A stretch of 64,000 nt of DNA from Mycteria americana. Taxonomy: Eukaryota; Chordata; Aves; Ciconiiformes; Ciconiidae. This document shows positions 43,068-55,252 of the stretch, piece after piece. The stretch lies in assembly GCF_035582795.1 (NCBI RefSeq), contig NW_027445624.1, positions 1,984,001 through 2,048,000 on the forward strand, given 5' to 3'. Position numbers and translations under genes: made by a program. A model generated the notes under the pieces. The model did not search any database. It worked only from the letters and a program-made list of their open reading frames with translations, and had not been told where the DNA came from. Each line of letters begins with the position of its first letter. The first letter of the stretch is position 1.

Positions 43068-43850
43068 AAATGTGCAGAGCCAGGAGGAGCTGGAGCACAC
43101 ACAGACGGAGCTGAAGCTTCTGAGCGCTGTGACACTTTGGAATGAAATGAGATGTGGCGAGACAACTTGTTCAACTGGGCTGCAGCAGTGGAGGGATATA
43201 GGCTCTGCAGGAGAGAGTGGCAGGGAAGACGAGGACGGAGGATGGCCTCTGTGTCAAGGGGCAGCTCAGATGGATGGAGCTCCTCTATAGGATGGGCAAC
43301 TGCTGAGGTTTCTCCCTGGGAATCTTGCCCATTGGCTTCATGTACTGCCAAGACTTTGTATCTGTTGCTGGTTGGTACATAGGGGGAAATGGCTGGACGT
43401 GATATCCTGCTGCCATGGGTCACCAGAGACCATGGTGCCTCCTTCTCCAAGATGCTGTCTATTCACTGTTGACACTCCTTGCCTGGTAGTCCTTGGAGGT
43501 CAGTGCCATGGGGTTCCAATATTTCTTCTTGCAATGCCTCAAATAAGATTCTGTCTATTTCTTGTTCCGCCTCTCTTATACAGCATCACCTCCTGACTGC
43601 TTCCCGCAGCTCCTCCACCCACTGCCTGAGGGACTCCACCAGAGCACACCTTGCGCAGGTGGAGCTTGCACCCTCCTCCACCCAGGAGCGTGGGGTACAG
43701 ACTTTCCTGCCCTCCACCTGGACTGCAGCTTCCCTGAGAGGAAGCCCTGTCTGAGTGGCCACCTCCACTCATCCCAGGCTAGGCTGGCTAGGGAGATGGT
43801 GCCCAGCTGCTGCAGAGCACAGCCCTCACCTGGTTTCTGCCACCATGCTT
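43068..43850. repeat. CR1 ORF2-start and ORF1 pieces, right arm
   Basis: Mirror of 26,000-26,770: the endonuclease-start piece reads on the plus strand at about 43,068-43,300 and the ORF1 piece on the minus strand at about 43,305-43,850. The tail-to-tail junction is the same. The ORF1 piece has a small insertion near 43,740-43,755 relative to the left copy. Confidence 0.7.
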
Positions 43851-44349
43851 CTGATGACCTCAAAGCACTGCCTAAGAAGCCTTTCTAATTCCCTGGAGAC
43901 CTCAAGCTGCTGGGTAGGTTTGCACAGCTGACAGCTAGCTGGGGTGATCAGTGGGGCCGCAGCCTAAGCCTGCCTTTGAGCAGAGCAGGCAGCAGCCCCA
44001 CCACTGGAAGAGTGCGCTGCCCTTCTCACGCGCCCTTCCATGCAAAGTGCTGTGCAAACTGCTGCTTGCAGCGCTCCTGCTCCCTGGCACTCCCCGGGGG
44101 CTTCTTTTATGCGGCTTCCTGGAGGAGGAATCAGCAGTGCCCGTGCCACCTGAAGACTCACGGTGTCAGTTTTGCAAGCCCACCCTCTGATCCATTTTAG
44201 ATGTGCGCTTTAGGATGGGAAATCCTGCCTGGTGTTGATCATATCGCTTACTTCGACCTTGCCGACAGAAGATGCTCGGCAGGACTAATGGAGAGGCGGA
44301 CTGCTATTTTGCAAAGATAGGTCTTCAGGCAGACTAAGACTTGTCTTAT

Positions 44350-44916
44350 TGTCGTGGTTTAGCCCCAGCCGGCAGCTAAGCACCACGCAGCCGCTCGCTC
44401 ACTCCCCCTCGGTGGGATGGGGGAGAGAATCGGAAGAGCAAAAGTAAGAAAATTTGAGGGTTGAGATAAAAACAGTTTAATAGGTAAAGCAAAAGCCGTG
44501 CACGCAAGCAAAGCAAGGCAAGGAATTAATTCGCTACTTCCCATGGTCAGGCAGGTGTTCAGCCATCTCCAGGAAAGCAGGGCTCCATCATGCGTAATGG
44601 TTACTTGGGAAGACAAACGCCATCACTCCGAATTTCCCCCCCCCTTCCTTCTTCTTCCCCAGCTTTATATACTGAGCATGACGTCATGTGGTATGGAATA
44701 GCCCTTTGGCCACTTTGGGTCAACTGTCCTGGCTGTGTCCCCTCCCAGCTTCTTCTGCACATGGCAGAGCACGGGAAGCTGAAAAGTCCTTGACTAGTAC
44801 AGCAACAACTAAAACATCTCTGTATTATCAACACTGTTTTCAGCACAAATCCAAAACATAGCCCCATACCGGCCACTATAAAGAAAATGAACTCTATCTC
44901 AACTGAAACCAGGACA
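44350..44916 (-). mobile_element. Solo LTR, ERVL-like (fossil), right arm
   Basis: Mirror of 24,922-25,488, from TGTCGTGGTTTAG on the plus strand to CTGAAACCAGGACA, flanked by CTTAT at 44,345-44,349 and 44,917-44,921. Nearly identical to the left copy. Confidence 0.9.
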
Positions 44917-45277
44917 CTTATGCAAAACACACAGACACCCCAATGCTTACAGTCTGGAGCTCCACCAGATGTGCTTCCCAGGGAATGGGATGGCAGAGGA
45001 TAAGAAAGGGATGGCTTGGCAACCCCCCTGGGATTTGGGAAACTAGGGAGTGCTCTCCTCTTCCCCACCACTGCTTCTCTCAGTGAGATGCTTAAGAAAA
45101 CTCGACCAGCTAGGTGTAAATTCACAGTTGCGTCAAGTAACTCATGTCTACTTGCAGCCAATGGAGTCGTGCAGTTCAAATTTTGAGCTTTCATTGGAGC
45201 CCAAGGCATTTCCTCCACTCAAACTATCTGCACCCCCACCTGACCCTGACTACTGTGTGAAACAAGTGTCCCGGCCC

Positions 45278-46308
45278 TCCAGGCAGGATGGGGAAAAGCT
45301 TGAACTTCTCCCTCATCCTGCACTATGCATCACAGTGAAGAGTCTGGCTCTGTCTGCTACGAAGATGCAGGCATTCAAAAGCCATGGGCTGCTCTGAGGT
45401 GCCCCTGAAGCTTTCCCTTCCGCAGGCTGAACAAGCTCAGCTCCTTCAGCCCCTTCTCAGAAGGCAAGTGCCCCAGCCCTAGACTGTCTTGGTGGCCCTC
45501 TGCTGAACTCACTCCAGTTTCCTCATCTCTCTCCCTTTTATTGAGGGCCACAAATCTGGATGCAGTACCTACCTGTAGTCTAACGAGTCCTGAGTAGAGG
45601 ACGATCAACACATGCCCAGTCTCCTGGCTATGCTCCTCTTCATATAGCCCACCACACTGCTGGCCTTCCTCAGTGCTGACTTGTCTTTTGCCTCATGGCC
45701 CTCAGGAACTCCAGCACCTTTTCTGCAGAGCTACTCCCAAGACAGGTAGTCCCCAGCCTGTACCATTGCAGGGGCTCAGTCCACCTCTGGTGCGGGACTC
45801 TGCATTTCTCCGTGCTGGTTTTCATGAGGCTCCTGTTGGCCCATGCCTTTGAGCCTACCTAGGTCCTTCTGGATGGCAGCCTTGCCCTGGTGTGTCAACC
45901 AGTCCCAACACCTGGGTATCAGGTGTGCAGACTTCACAAGAAAGACCTCCAGGTCATTAGAAAAATGTTAAACCAGACGGGTCCCAGGACCCTCCAGGAC
46001 TCCCCTTGTTGCCACCAGCCTCCAGCTGGAATATTTCCCATTAACTGACTTTCCGAGAGCAACTCTCTGACCACTTTTTACCAACGTACATATTCACCAA
46101 TGCAGCCCATTATGTGCTACCTTGGAGACAAGGCTCTTGTGGGGGATGGTGTTAAAAGCCTTGCTCAAAGCAAGGCAAATGACATCTACTGCTCTTCCCT
46201 GGTGCAGAAATCCAGCCCTGTCATCAGAAAAGGCAGAAGTGTAGCTTGGCTGTGATCCACCCTACACAAAGCCATGCTGGCTGTTCTCAGTCACTGTCTT
46301 CTTCACGG
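45278..46308 (-). repeat. Old CR1 LINE, right arm
   Basis: Mirror of 23,530-24,560, with the block GLGHLPSEKGLKELSLFSLRKGKLQGHL. A few substitutions distinguish it from the left copy. Confidence 0.82.
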
Positions 46309-46496
46309 CCCAGAAATGTGACCCAGGAGGACATGCTCTGTGACACACTTTTTGTGCAACATTTGCTTTTCACCAATGATCAGATGGGTCCCTTCATCTC
46401 CACCACCATTCGAGGATGATACAGAATGGCCTCCCTGTGACATGGACCTGTTCTCTCAGCACTCTTGGGTGCAGCCCCTGCAGTACCATGCTCTCT

Positions 46497-46598
46497 TCAT
46501 AGAATCATAGAACGGTTTTAGTCGGAAGGGGCCTTTAAAGATCATGGAGTCCAACCCCCTGCCATTGCTCAGGGACATCTTTCACTAGATCACGCTGC
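46497..46598 (-). repeat. CR1 LINE 3' tail, right arm
   Basis: Mirror of 23,240-23,341, beginning with CATAGAATCATAGAACGG on the plus strand. Confidence 0.85.
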
Positions 46599-47196
46599 TC
46601 AGAGCCCTGTCCACCCAGATGAAGGGGGGCTTTTTTGCTTCTCTCCCATCCCGCTGGGGAAGGGGGGAAGGGAGCAAGGGAACAAATGGGTGCGTGCTTA
46701 GTGGCTGGCCATGCTCAACCCACCAACGCCCTGAAATGTCACCAAGGGGCTTTGCGTGAGCAACTGACTCCCTCCCTCCATCTCCATTGACTCTAGTGGG
46801 AGCTTAGTCAAGGAGCTCCCATGCAGACACCTCTTTTCTGCACACCTGGCCTGAGGGAAAGGGAATCACAGCTCCTGTGGGTTTGTGGCATGAACTGGAG
46901 GGAGATGAATCACCTGAGAGCCTGGAAGCCTGTAACCAAAGTCTGACTTCTGCATTGACTCAGTTGCATCACTGCCTTCCATGGGGAAACAAACCCCTCC
47001 CTCTCACTGCCTAGTATTTGGGGAGGAATAGGTGTTTTCAGAGGGAGAACTTGTCACCTCTTTTAGTCAACCGTTCTCTGAAAGGACAAACCACACGGCT
47101 GGACTCTGCCGCTCTCTCCCTAGATTAGAGACATGATGTAGGTGTTTACTTCAGCCTCCTTCCAAGAAGGTTCCCCAGGAGGGACCCTGCTGCTTT
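46599..47196. other. Intergenic, right arm, nothing recognised
   Basis: Mirror of 22,641-23,229; no gene or repeat identified. Confidence 0.4.
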
Positions 47197-47507
47197 GTCA
47201 GCACTGGAGACCAGGGAGCTCCTCAAGGAGTCTGTGGGGCAGAGGAAGTCACACCTTCAGCTGCCCTTGTGCTCCTGGGCTGGCACAAGCTCCTGGGACT
47301 GAGAGAGCTCATGGCAACGGATGCATGGCACCTGCAGAAAGACAGCCGAGTCCAGCAGCAGCTCCTCTGCAAAGAGCAGCAGGGCTCAGGGCACTGCCTG
47401 CAGGTGACGAGACAGGATGAGCAGCTCGGAGAGAAGTAAAAGGCAGCCTGGAGTGGGAGGATGGAGGAGGGCTCATAGCTGGGGAGATCTTCCCAGTCCT
47501 TGACACA
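47197..47507 (+). other. Leader exon region of the right-arm OR
   Basis: Plus-strand ..CCTTGACACA before donor GTAAGT at 47,508. Mirror of 22,329-22,640. No TATA box was seen; the exon start is unknown. Confidence 0.6.
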
Positions 47508-49984
47508 GTAAGTCTCTGGCTGCAGGGCAGCGCAGCTGCTGTTCCCAAAGAGGTCTTCCGAAGCTGCCACATCTGACACGCATGGGATCTGTCAGGATGG
47601 CTCTCACAGCTTCTCAGGGGTGACTGAGAAGGGGGAACTCCCCACAGCCCTGCAGAAGGTCTGGGTGGAAGGAGCAACCCCTGGCAGGGCAGGGTCATTC
47701 TTCCATCCGGAGGGTGTTATGTGGGACAGGGATGCTCACAGCTCTAGCTAACCATTTCTAGATGGGGACTTTTCAAGGGGAAGGTAAAGTCACCAGGTAC
47801 CTGAAAGCTCTTGCCTGACTTTGGGTTGCTTTGGGTTTTGATTTTGGGTTTGTTGTAGGGTTTTTTGTGGTTTTTTTTTTTTTTCAGTTTTCCCCCATTG
47901 TCAGTAGTGAGATGGAAACAGTATTAGGGGTTTATGTTTGGGGGTGAGACTCCTAAAATGTTACTCTGAAAGATCAAGAGGTGTGTGAGGAACCTCAGGA
48001 AGTCCCTTCAGCCTCCCCTGCCCCCCCAACCTATAGGCAGCACCAACATCTCCTTGGCAGTTGCCATCATCTCATCAGGGCTTTTCTGAACTGCTCCTTA
48101 GCAGCTGCAAACACAGAGCTGCTCCTGAAAACCTCTCTCCCGGGAGGTTTGTGGAGGGCAGAACTGAGCACACAGAGGGTGGGATGGGGTCTGTGAGCAT
48201 GGACAGGGAAAAGGCACAGGGGCAGAGAAACAGCTCTGCTCCTCTCTTGTGGGAGACGGGATCTGGACCATTCCCTTTCAGCCTGTCCGCTGCAGACACC
48301 TGCCTCTGAGCACGGCCCCCCTTGTCTCCTCTCCCACCCAACAGAGGGCTCTACCCTCCAGGCCATGGGGTCTAAGGCATGAGTCTCCTCCTCTGCAGTT
48401 AGGTCTCCAGCAGAAGAGAGGTGCATCTCTCCCGCAACGTGCTCTTTTCCTGCTGCATGACAAAGGGGCTGAGAGCAACTGGCTGGCAATGTCACCATCC
48501 GGACGTTGATACGGGGGAAGGCTGTCCTGAGAGCCCGCCTGTCTCTCGCTCTCTCCATGCCTCCTTTGGCAGGAGGAGCACGGCCACGATCCCTGTTTCT
48601 CCATCTCTCCCTGCTGCTCTGGTCCCTCTTTTCAAGATCGATGGGACAAAGGGCAGGGCGCTCAGCTGCGGTTCAGCTACTGGCCCTGAGAGTCCTTCCA
48701 TGCAGGTGACTTCCTTTACGGCAGTGAGACGTCCAACCCCACTTCTAAAGTGTGGAGCTGTGGCAATGCAGCGTGTGGGGTTGGGGAATGAGCCCACTCT
48801 CTTTTAAAGAGACCCCCACCTTCAGGACACCTGACTGTCCCCCTGGCGTGTCCTGGCAGGCTGTGGGTAGTGCTGCAGAAGAGCACAGCTCTCCTGCAAG
48901 GTCCTTCTGGTAGCTGACAGTCCCTGGTTTGCTCATCTGAGCCAGGAGCCTCTTCACATCCTCCCTGCCACTCTCTCCCTATCAGGGCTGAGAACGAGAC
49001 AGCTCTCTGGAGATCTGCCCTCTGAAACTGGACTCCTCTCTTCTTTGCACAGTCTAGATTCCTTTGCAGAGTGAGCTCTGAGTGCAATCGTCCTCTAGCT
49101 GAGAGAGGTGCCAGCACAGGGCAGTTGTGAGCAAGACCACTGAGCGCAGCCGCTCTCTTGAGGCTGCACTAGGTTACAGGGAGCTTTTTTGGTCTCGAGT
49201 GACTGCCCAGTGTTTACCCTGAGAGCTAAGGAAAAGCCGAGAATTTCTACCATTGCAATGAACACCAGACACAGGTATCTAAACGAGTCTGCTCTTCTAG
49301 AGTCTATACTCACCTCCTCAACCCCATTCCCTGCAAAGCAGGCAGTGAAACTGCTGAATCTTCACCGCTTGAAAAAGGCATGCATTGGAGCTTACATTTA
49401 TATGCAGGCATTTCCATGCGCTCTGTTATCCAGCCAGTGCCTGGAGAAATAGTGGATGCGGTGTATTGATGTGTGGACAGGGATAAAGCCCTCGGCAATG
49501 GGCCAGGTCACCTCTGCCTCCTGCCTTTCCTTGCCTTGAGAGACAGCTGATAGTGGTAGACTGAAATCTGTCAACGAAGGAAAAGTAGGAGGTTACGAAT
49601 ACTGTCCTCTTGCCTCCAAGAAGCAGCTGGGCGTGCTCCTCATTTCACCTCTCATGGTGGTCAATAGGAATATACCTGCTGGGTGACAAGACTAAGCCCT
49701 CCACAGTCAGCTCAGGGCGTCCTGCCCCTGGAACAACAACCAGAAGGCTTTTTGCCACCTCTGTGTTAACACTGCTGCAGAGCAGGACTACCTCCTTTGG
49801 ACCCATGGGCAGAGGACTCTGATCCTCACAGCGCACGCAGCCAGCACAAACTGGAGGTCCAGCTAGACACCTGACAGAATGTCCCCCAGAGAGTTAGGAA
49901 GGCAGTGGGCAGAGTTTCTGGGTCGCATGCAATGGGTTTTGCTCAAGCAGGTCTGTTTGAACTTGTCTTTTCCTCCTTGGACAG
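47508..49984 (+). other. Predicted intron of the right-arm OR
   Basis: Donor at 47,508 and acceptor TTTTCCTCCTTGGACAG ending at 49,984, predicting an intron of about 2.48 kb as in the left arm. The A-rich run of the left arm appears here as a T-rich run near 47,820-47,885 of slightly different length. Bases about 48,080-48,500 hold the shared upstream module. Confidence 0.6.
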
Positions 49985-50007
49985 TCACGCACTCTTGGAA
50001 GGAGCAA

Positions 50008-50946
50008 ATGTCCAACAACAGCAGCTCCATCACCCAGTTTCTCCTCCTGGCGTTTGCAGACATGCGGGAGCTGCAGCTCTTGCACTTCTGGCTCTTCCTG
50101 GGCATCTACCTGGCTGCCCTCCTGGGCAACGGCCTCATCATCACCGCCATAGCCTGTGACCACCATCTCCACACCCCCATGTACTTCTTCCTCCTCAACC
50201 TCTCCCTCCTCGACTTGGGCTCCATCTCCACCACTGTCCCCAAATCCATGGCCAGTTCCCTCTGGGACACCAGGACCATTTCCTATGGAGGATGTGCTGC
50301 CCAGGTCTTTTGGTTTCTCTTCTTTGTTTCTTCAGAGTATTACCTTCTGACCGTCATGGCCTATGACCGCTATGTAGCCATCTGCAAACCCCTGCACTAT
50401 GTGACCGTCATGGACAGCCGAGCTTGCATCAAAATGGCAGCAGCTGCCTGGGGCAGTGGTTTCCTCAATGCGGTGCTGCACGTTGGAAACACATTTTCCA
50501 TTCCATTCTGCCAAGGCAATGCTGTGGAGCAGTTCTTCTGTGAAATCCCCCAGCTCCTCAAGCTCTCCTGCTCGCACTCCTACGTCAGGAAAGCTGGGTT
50601 TACTGTGGTCAGTCTTTGCGTAGCTTGTGGGTGTTTTCTGTTCCTTGTCCTGTCCTATGTGCAGATATTCACGGTTGTGCTGAGGATCCCCTCTGAGCAG
50701 GGACGGCACAAGGCCTTTTCCACGTGCCTCCCTCACGTGGCCGTGGTCTCCCTGTTTGCCAGCTCTGCCATGTTTGCCTACCTGAAGTCCTACTCAAGCT
50801 CATCCCCAGCTCTGAATCTTGTGGTGGCTGTTCTGTATGCAGTGGTGCCTCCAGCAGTGAACCCCCTCATCTACAGCATGAGGACTCAGGAGCTCAAAGA
50901 GGCACTAAAGAGACTGATCCGCTGTCTGCTGTTGCAGCAGGAATAA
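50008..50946 (+). CDS. Olfactory receptor, OR14-like, intact (right arm)
   Basis: A 312-codon receptor differing from the left-arm copy at three residues only: N83S, Q138R and H262Y. All hallmarks are conserved (LLGN, PMYFFL, MAYDRYVAIC at 117-126, FCEIPQLLKLSC, KAFSTC, PPAVNPLIYSM). The ATG is the paralog-conserved one, 23 bases after the acceptor; the open frame extends 43 codons further upstream through intron. AATAAA lies at 51,240-51,245. It is a Golf-coupled odorant receptor by family; ligand unknown. The near identity fits recent arm duplication or ongoing gene conversion. The two copies could be confused or collapsed in short-read data. Confidence 0.96.
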   Translation: MSNNSSSITQFLLLAFADMRELQLLHFWLFLGIYLAALLGNGLIITAIACDHHLHTPMYFFLLNLSLLDLGSISTTVPKSMASSLWDTRTISYGGCAAQVFWFLFFVSSEYYLLTVMAYDRYVAICKPLHYVTVMDSRACIKMAAAAWGSGFLNAVLHVGNTFSIPFCQGNAVEQFFCEIPQLLKLSCSHSYVRKAGFTVVSLCVACGCFLFLVLSYVQIFTVVLRIPSEQGRHKAFSTCLPHVAVVSLFASSAMFAYLKSYSSSSPALNLVVAVLYAVVPPAVNPLIYSMRTQELKEALKRLIRCLLLQQE

Positions 50947-51239
50947 GCTGCCCTTCTCTTTCCACAGGCGATTCCAAGTCTGTCTCAGGCCAGGCTTGAT
51001 TATTTGGTTCTTTTCTTCTCTGCTTGAACATTGCCTTTGGAAACAAGTTTTTGGAGTCACCGTGCTTCTCCAGAGGCAAGAACCTGAGCCTGAGGCTTGG
51101 GGAGGGAAGGAGCAAGGTTGACCATCGTCTCAGACCTCAAGGCACTGCTTCTCCTGCCTGTCCCATCCTCCTTAGGAGGCACAGTGGATCAATATCAATT
51201 GCAGAATGCTGCTATCAGCTCTCCTCTAAAGTGAAAAGT

Positions 51240-51245
51240 AATAAA
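51240..51245 (+). terminator. Candidate polyadenylation signal of the right-arm OR
   Basis: AATAAA about 294 bases after the stop; same context as the left-arm gene. Confidence 0.5.
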
Positions 51246-51356
51246 ATGTACCCATGAAAATAAAAAATCATGTTTTGTAAAGTGCTCTTTGAAGCCTTCC
51301 TCTTAAGCAAAACGTGTCTACAAGGCCCCTTGATGGAGAAACCTGCCAAATCCTCT

Positions 51357-51729
51357 CCAGGATCTCAAGAAGCTGGGGTGCCTCTCTAAAGTGCCTGTAG
51401 AGGAATGCACACAGGATGGGGAATCAACACGATGAGTTAGAGGTCTGTGGGCAGTTGCAGGGCTACGATCTTACTGGCATCATGGGGACATGGTGGGATG
51501 GCTCCCACGACTGGAGTGTTGCACAGAGGGATACAGCTCTTTTGGAAGGCCTGTATGGGAAGACGAGGAGGGGGAGTTGCATTTTATGTGAGAGCAGCTG
51601 AAGTGGCTGGACATCGGCCTGGGGATGGGTGAGGAGCCAACTGAGAGCTTATGGCTTAGGATTCAAGGGAGGACTAGCTATCTCCAGAGAGCCTTTCCAA
51701 CCCCAACTATTTTGTGATTCTGTGATGGT
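51357..51729 (+). repeat. CR1 LINE, internally deleted, right arm
   Basis: Mirror of 18,108-18,480: the ORF2 endonuclease start (MGNQHDELEVCGQLQGYDLTGIMGTWWDGSHDWSV) joined to a 3' tail, with the reverse transcriptase missing. Confidence 0.82.
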
Positions 51730-52390
51730 GGAATGCCTGGCAGTGTTTCTGAGAACTTTTCTGTCCTTTCCCCACACTGGTTGCACTCCTGGTGCCCGTG
51801 GAGCAGAGGCCTCCTTTTGAGGATGACCTCATTCGCCGTGTCACTCTGAGGAAAAGGTGCACCAGGGGTTACAAATGCCAGCAATGCCTCAACACACAGC
51901 AGTATCCCCTACCCTGACTGCTGTGTCCAGCTCCTTCCTCCTTGAGGATTTGAGTTGGAAGGGACCTCTGGAGGTCTCCAGTACCATGATATGCTCTGAG
52001 CATGGAGAACTTTAGAGTTACATCTGATTGGTCAATGCTTTCTCCAGGTGAGTTTTGAAAATCTTGGGGCCCCTGAACCAGTGCTGATCCACTCTCATGA
52101 TCATACAAATATATCTCTGTAACTTTGTCTTTCCTTAACCTCCTGTGAAATTTCCCTTCCTGCTTCTTGTCCTTGCAATCTCTTGTCCTTTCCTTTCCGT
52201 CATGATCCCCAACCAGATCCTCAGCCCTACTCAGACCGAGGACTGTCACAACCTGCTCTCCAAGCACAGCCCCTCTGGGATCCTCAGGGCCATGCAGGCA
52301 CACCACGGTGGCCAGCTCCAAGCAGAGGCATAGACTGCAGAGGGATTGTGGTAGTGGTTGTGAGCTGGCACCAGGGCAGAGACAGGGGGG

Positions 52391-53426
52391 TGGAATAATT
52401 GACTGGACTTAGAACGCTGTCAAATTACTTTAGCGCTGCCACCTTAATCAACTTTGCGAAGCTGTTTCAGTGGAAGCCCTGAGAGGGCTCTGACAGGCAA
52501 TCGTTGACTCTGATGGGTGGCTACATGTACCGTCCTTAGAAAATAAACCGTTTTCTTTTCTAAGACTGGACTGGACTTAGAAGAGAGACTAAGACTGGAC
52601 TTAGCCGCACCTCGACTCCTCTCTGAGAAGGAGTTTAGAAAGCAAGGGGGTCCTGTCTGAACCTCCTGACTCAACGGGAGGGTTCCCCCCCTCCAGCCAC
52701 TCCTCAGACTCCTACGCAACAGTGACTTTGAACACAAGAAGGGGCCATGGCAGCGGGTCAGCAGAGAAGAGCTCCAGCAGTGTTAAAGGAGAAGCCGCTG
52801 CCCGAGCATTCACACACCATTCAGGGAGTCGCACACACACCGCCCGAGACTTTAACTGCTAGGACCAAAGTCCCTTCGCAGCGGCAGCTCCACTGAGCTG
52901 ATGGGTGCCCCTTTTCAACTCCTCGCTCACATACACTCGCTCTCGGGTGCTTTCTCTCCCCTCTGGCTCGACCCTAGGTTTCCCGAAGCAGAGCCTCCGA
53001 GACGACGCGCGCCAGGTGAATTTATTGGTACAGCAGTGAAAACAGCTCGAGCTGGGTGCCTCCGGAGAGGGAGCCAGAACAAAGAAATCCCTGGGTAATT
53101 ATACCCTGTAAGGTATATCTGAGGTATATCTAAGGTATCTAAATTCCCCTCCCCTCAGGAGACTGTTCGGACCAATAGTAGTATTTGGGTCTGGGGTCTT
53201 CCCGTTCTTCATTGGGCCCTTTCATTGTCTCTTGGCGGGCCGATTCTTCTCTTCTCTCTAAGATCGCAGCTTCTGCTAAGGTTGAAGCCTCCTCATCTTT
53301 CTGGTTTGCATGGGTTTGGGGGGCCAAGTCAAAGTTCAGTGCACGGTCGGTGGATCTGGGTGAAAGTTCTTGTGGCCTAAGACTTCAGCAAGCCTTGCTA
53401 CTAATGCTGAAGTGACTACTACAACA
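52391..53426 (+). mobile_element. LTR retroelement fossil, right arm
   Basis: Mirror of 16,433-17,448. Bases 52,391-52,736 are the LTR part, about 20 bases longer than the left copy because a GACTGGACTTAG-type unit is repeated. The remaining 690 bases are adjoining sequence of uncertain identity. It looks incomplete and inactive. Confidence 0.6.
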
Positions 53427-55250
53427 AGCAGCTCCCCTTCGCACCCAGTGGTGCTCCGGAGCGAGGATGGTCACAGAGGAGGGGAGGCACTGGGAGCTGT
53501 GGTACCGGGAACCGACACTCGCCACTGTGTCTTGGGGCTCCTGGCAGGCGGTGCTGGTGGCTGCAGCCCCCAAGCTACCCCCAACCCTGTGAGCAGCAGT
53601 GAGTCCTCTCCCAACCATTGGGAGCAGCTCTGGCTTCAGAAGGTCTGCTGGCAGAGCTGGGGTTGTGGTGCCCACCCTATGCTTCCAACTCATGGTGCCT
53701 CTTGGGATCCCAGAGTCATTGCGGTGACTGGGGTGACAGCCCTGCCTGGCTGGCGTTTGAAGGTAATTTGGGGATGTCCTGGCAGTGTGGCTCATGTTCA
53801 CATGCTAATCCCTGCACCAGCACAGCCTTGCTGCCCCACATGTGGCCCCCCCAGCCCAACCCTGCAGGCACCACATGGTGCAGGATGCATTCAGGGCTGG
53901 GGAAACATCCCCCTGCCGTGGTCTGCACAAGGGACGAAAAATACAAAGGGCCAGGATGGGGGGTGACTTTTGGGGGTTAGAGCCAGCACACAAGGTGGGG
54001 GAGGCTGTCCCAAGGACATGTGCTAGGCACACGGACTGACTGAGGGACAGCAGCAAATTCACAGGTCTGCTGGGTCATGCTTCCACAGTGTAAGCCCTCA
54101 CACAGTGCCAGCCTCCATCTCAACGTCACTCTTCGTGAGGGACGATGGCACAAAGGGATGGGGAGTGGGAAACGCCACGTCCCAGGCCTGGTGGAGCAAG
54201 AACTCCTGGCTCTGCACTGTAAGCATGCTTCAGGGTATCCATGGTCTAGAAACAGTTTTGAATTAGCTGAACATGGGCATTTTCTCTGGCGCAAACTCTA
54301 GCCCACATCAGATCCCATCTCACCTCTCCGCGATCGTTCTGGTCCTTCCTGGCCCTCTCCTTGTGCTCCCTGCTGGCCCTCGGGAGCTGGGCGGGGATCA
54401 CTGCTGCTAAGCCCCCTGCCTAAGGGTCTGGGGAGGTGGAAGGTGCTTGAAGGGACTATGGTGCATTTCCAAGGAGAGGAAACGTTCAGTCGTGACTGGG
54501 GGTGACATGAATGACTCTCCTGCCTCCCTTCCATGCGCCTGCTGGCACCCCATTTCCTCCTCTGGGACAGCAGAGTCCTTGTTTCCCTGTAGACGCCTGG
54601 GTTTCGCACTTTTCCTTGGAGGGACTCCACCTTGCCCAATCTCTCTCTTTATGGTGCTCCAGTCACTGCCCGCCACAGGCCCGTGCCATCCATGGAGATG
54701 CCTGGGGTTTCCAGGCAGCTCCAGACTGCCCTCCTTAAGGACATCATCTGTGTGTCACATGTGGAACAGCCCTGGGTATGTACCTCAGCGACTCGGTGAC
54801 TGCTCACCGTCTCCACTTTCACTAGACACCAACGGGTAAGGCCTAAATGCAACACTCAGTCTCTGACAGGCACCAACAGGACAAGGAGCTCTTTGACCCT
54901 GAATCCATGGAGCAACAGGCTCCTTTGGGGAGCATTTGCTCGTGCCTGTTCTCGTCACCAGCTTTGGATGAAGAGCCCAGTCTTCAGGCAGTGCACGGAG
55001 GAGACGCCATTTTATTACAAAGATGCTGTGGGAGACAGAGCTGTGATGCAGCGTTCGAAAGATTTTTCCTGACAGTCAGGAGACACAGAGAAGGTTCATT
55101 CATCCTTAGCAGTGAAGTGAATCCCAATATTTATGTTATACAGATAATGATAATGACAACGACTAATGAACAAAGCAGGCACCTGCAATGGGATACCATA
55201 GGAGTCATTTGTGCAGAGAGAAGGGAAGTCCACAAGTACTGAAAAATGGC
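53427..55250. other. Insert of unknown origin and OR 3' flank, right arm
   Basis: Mirror of 14,607-16,432. No gene was recognised. Open frames here are not supported by any family resemblance. Confidence 0.45.
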
Positions 55251-55252
55251 CA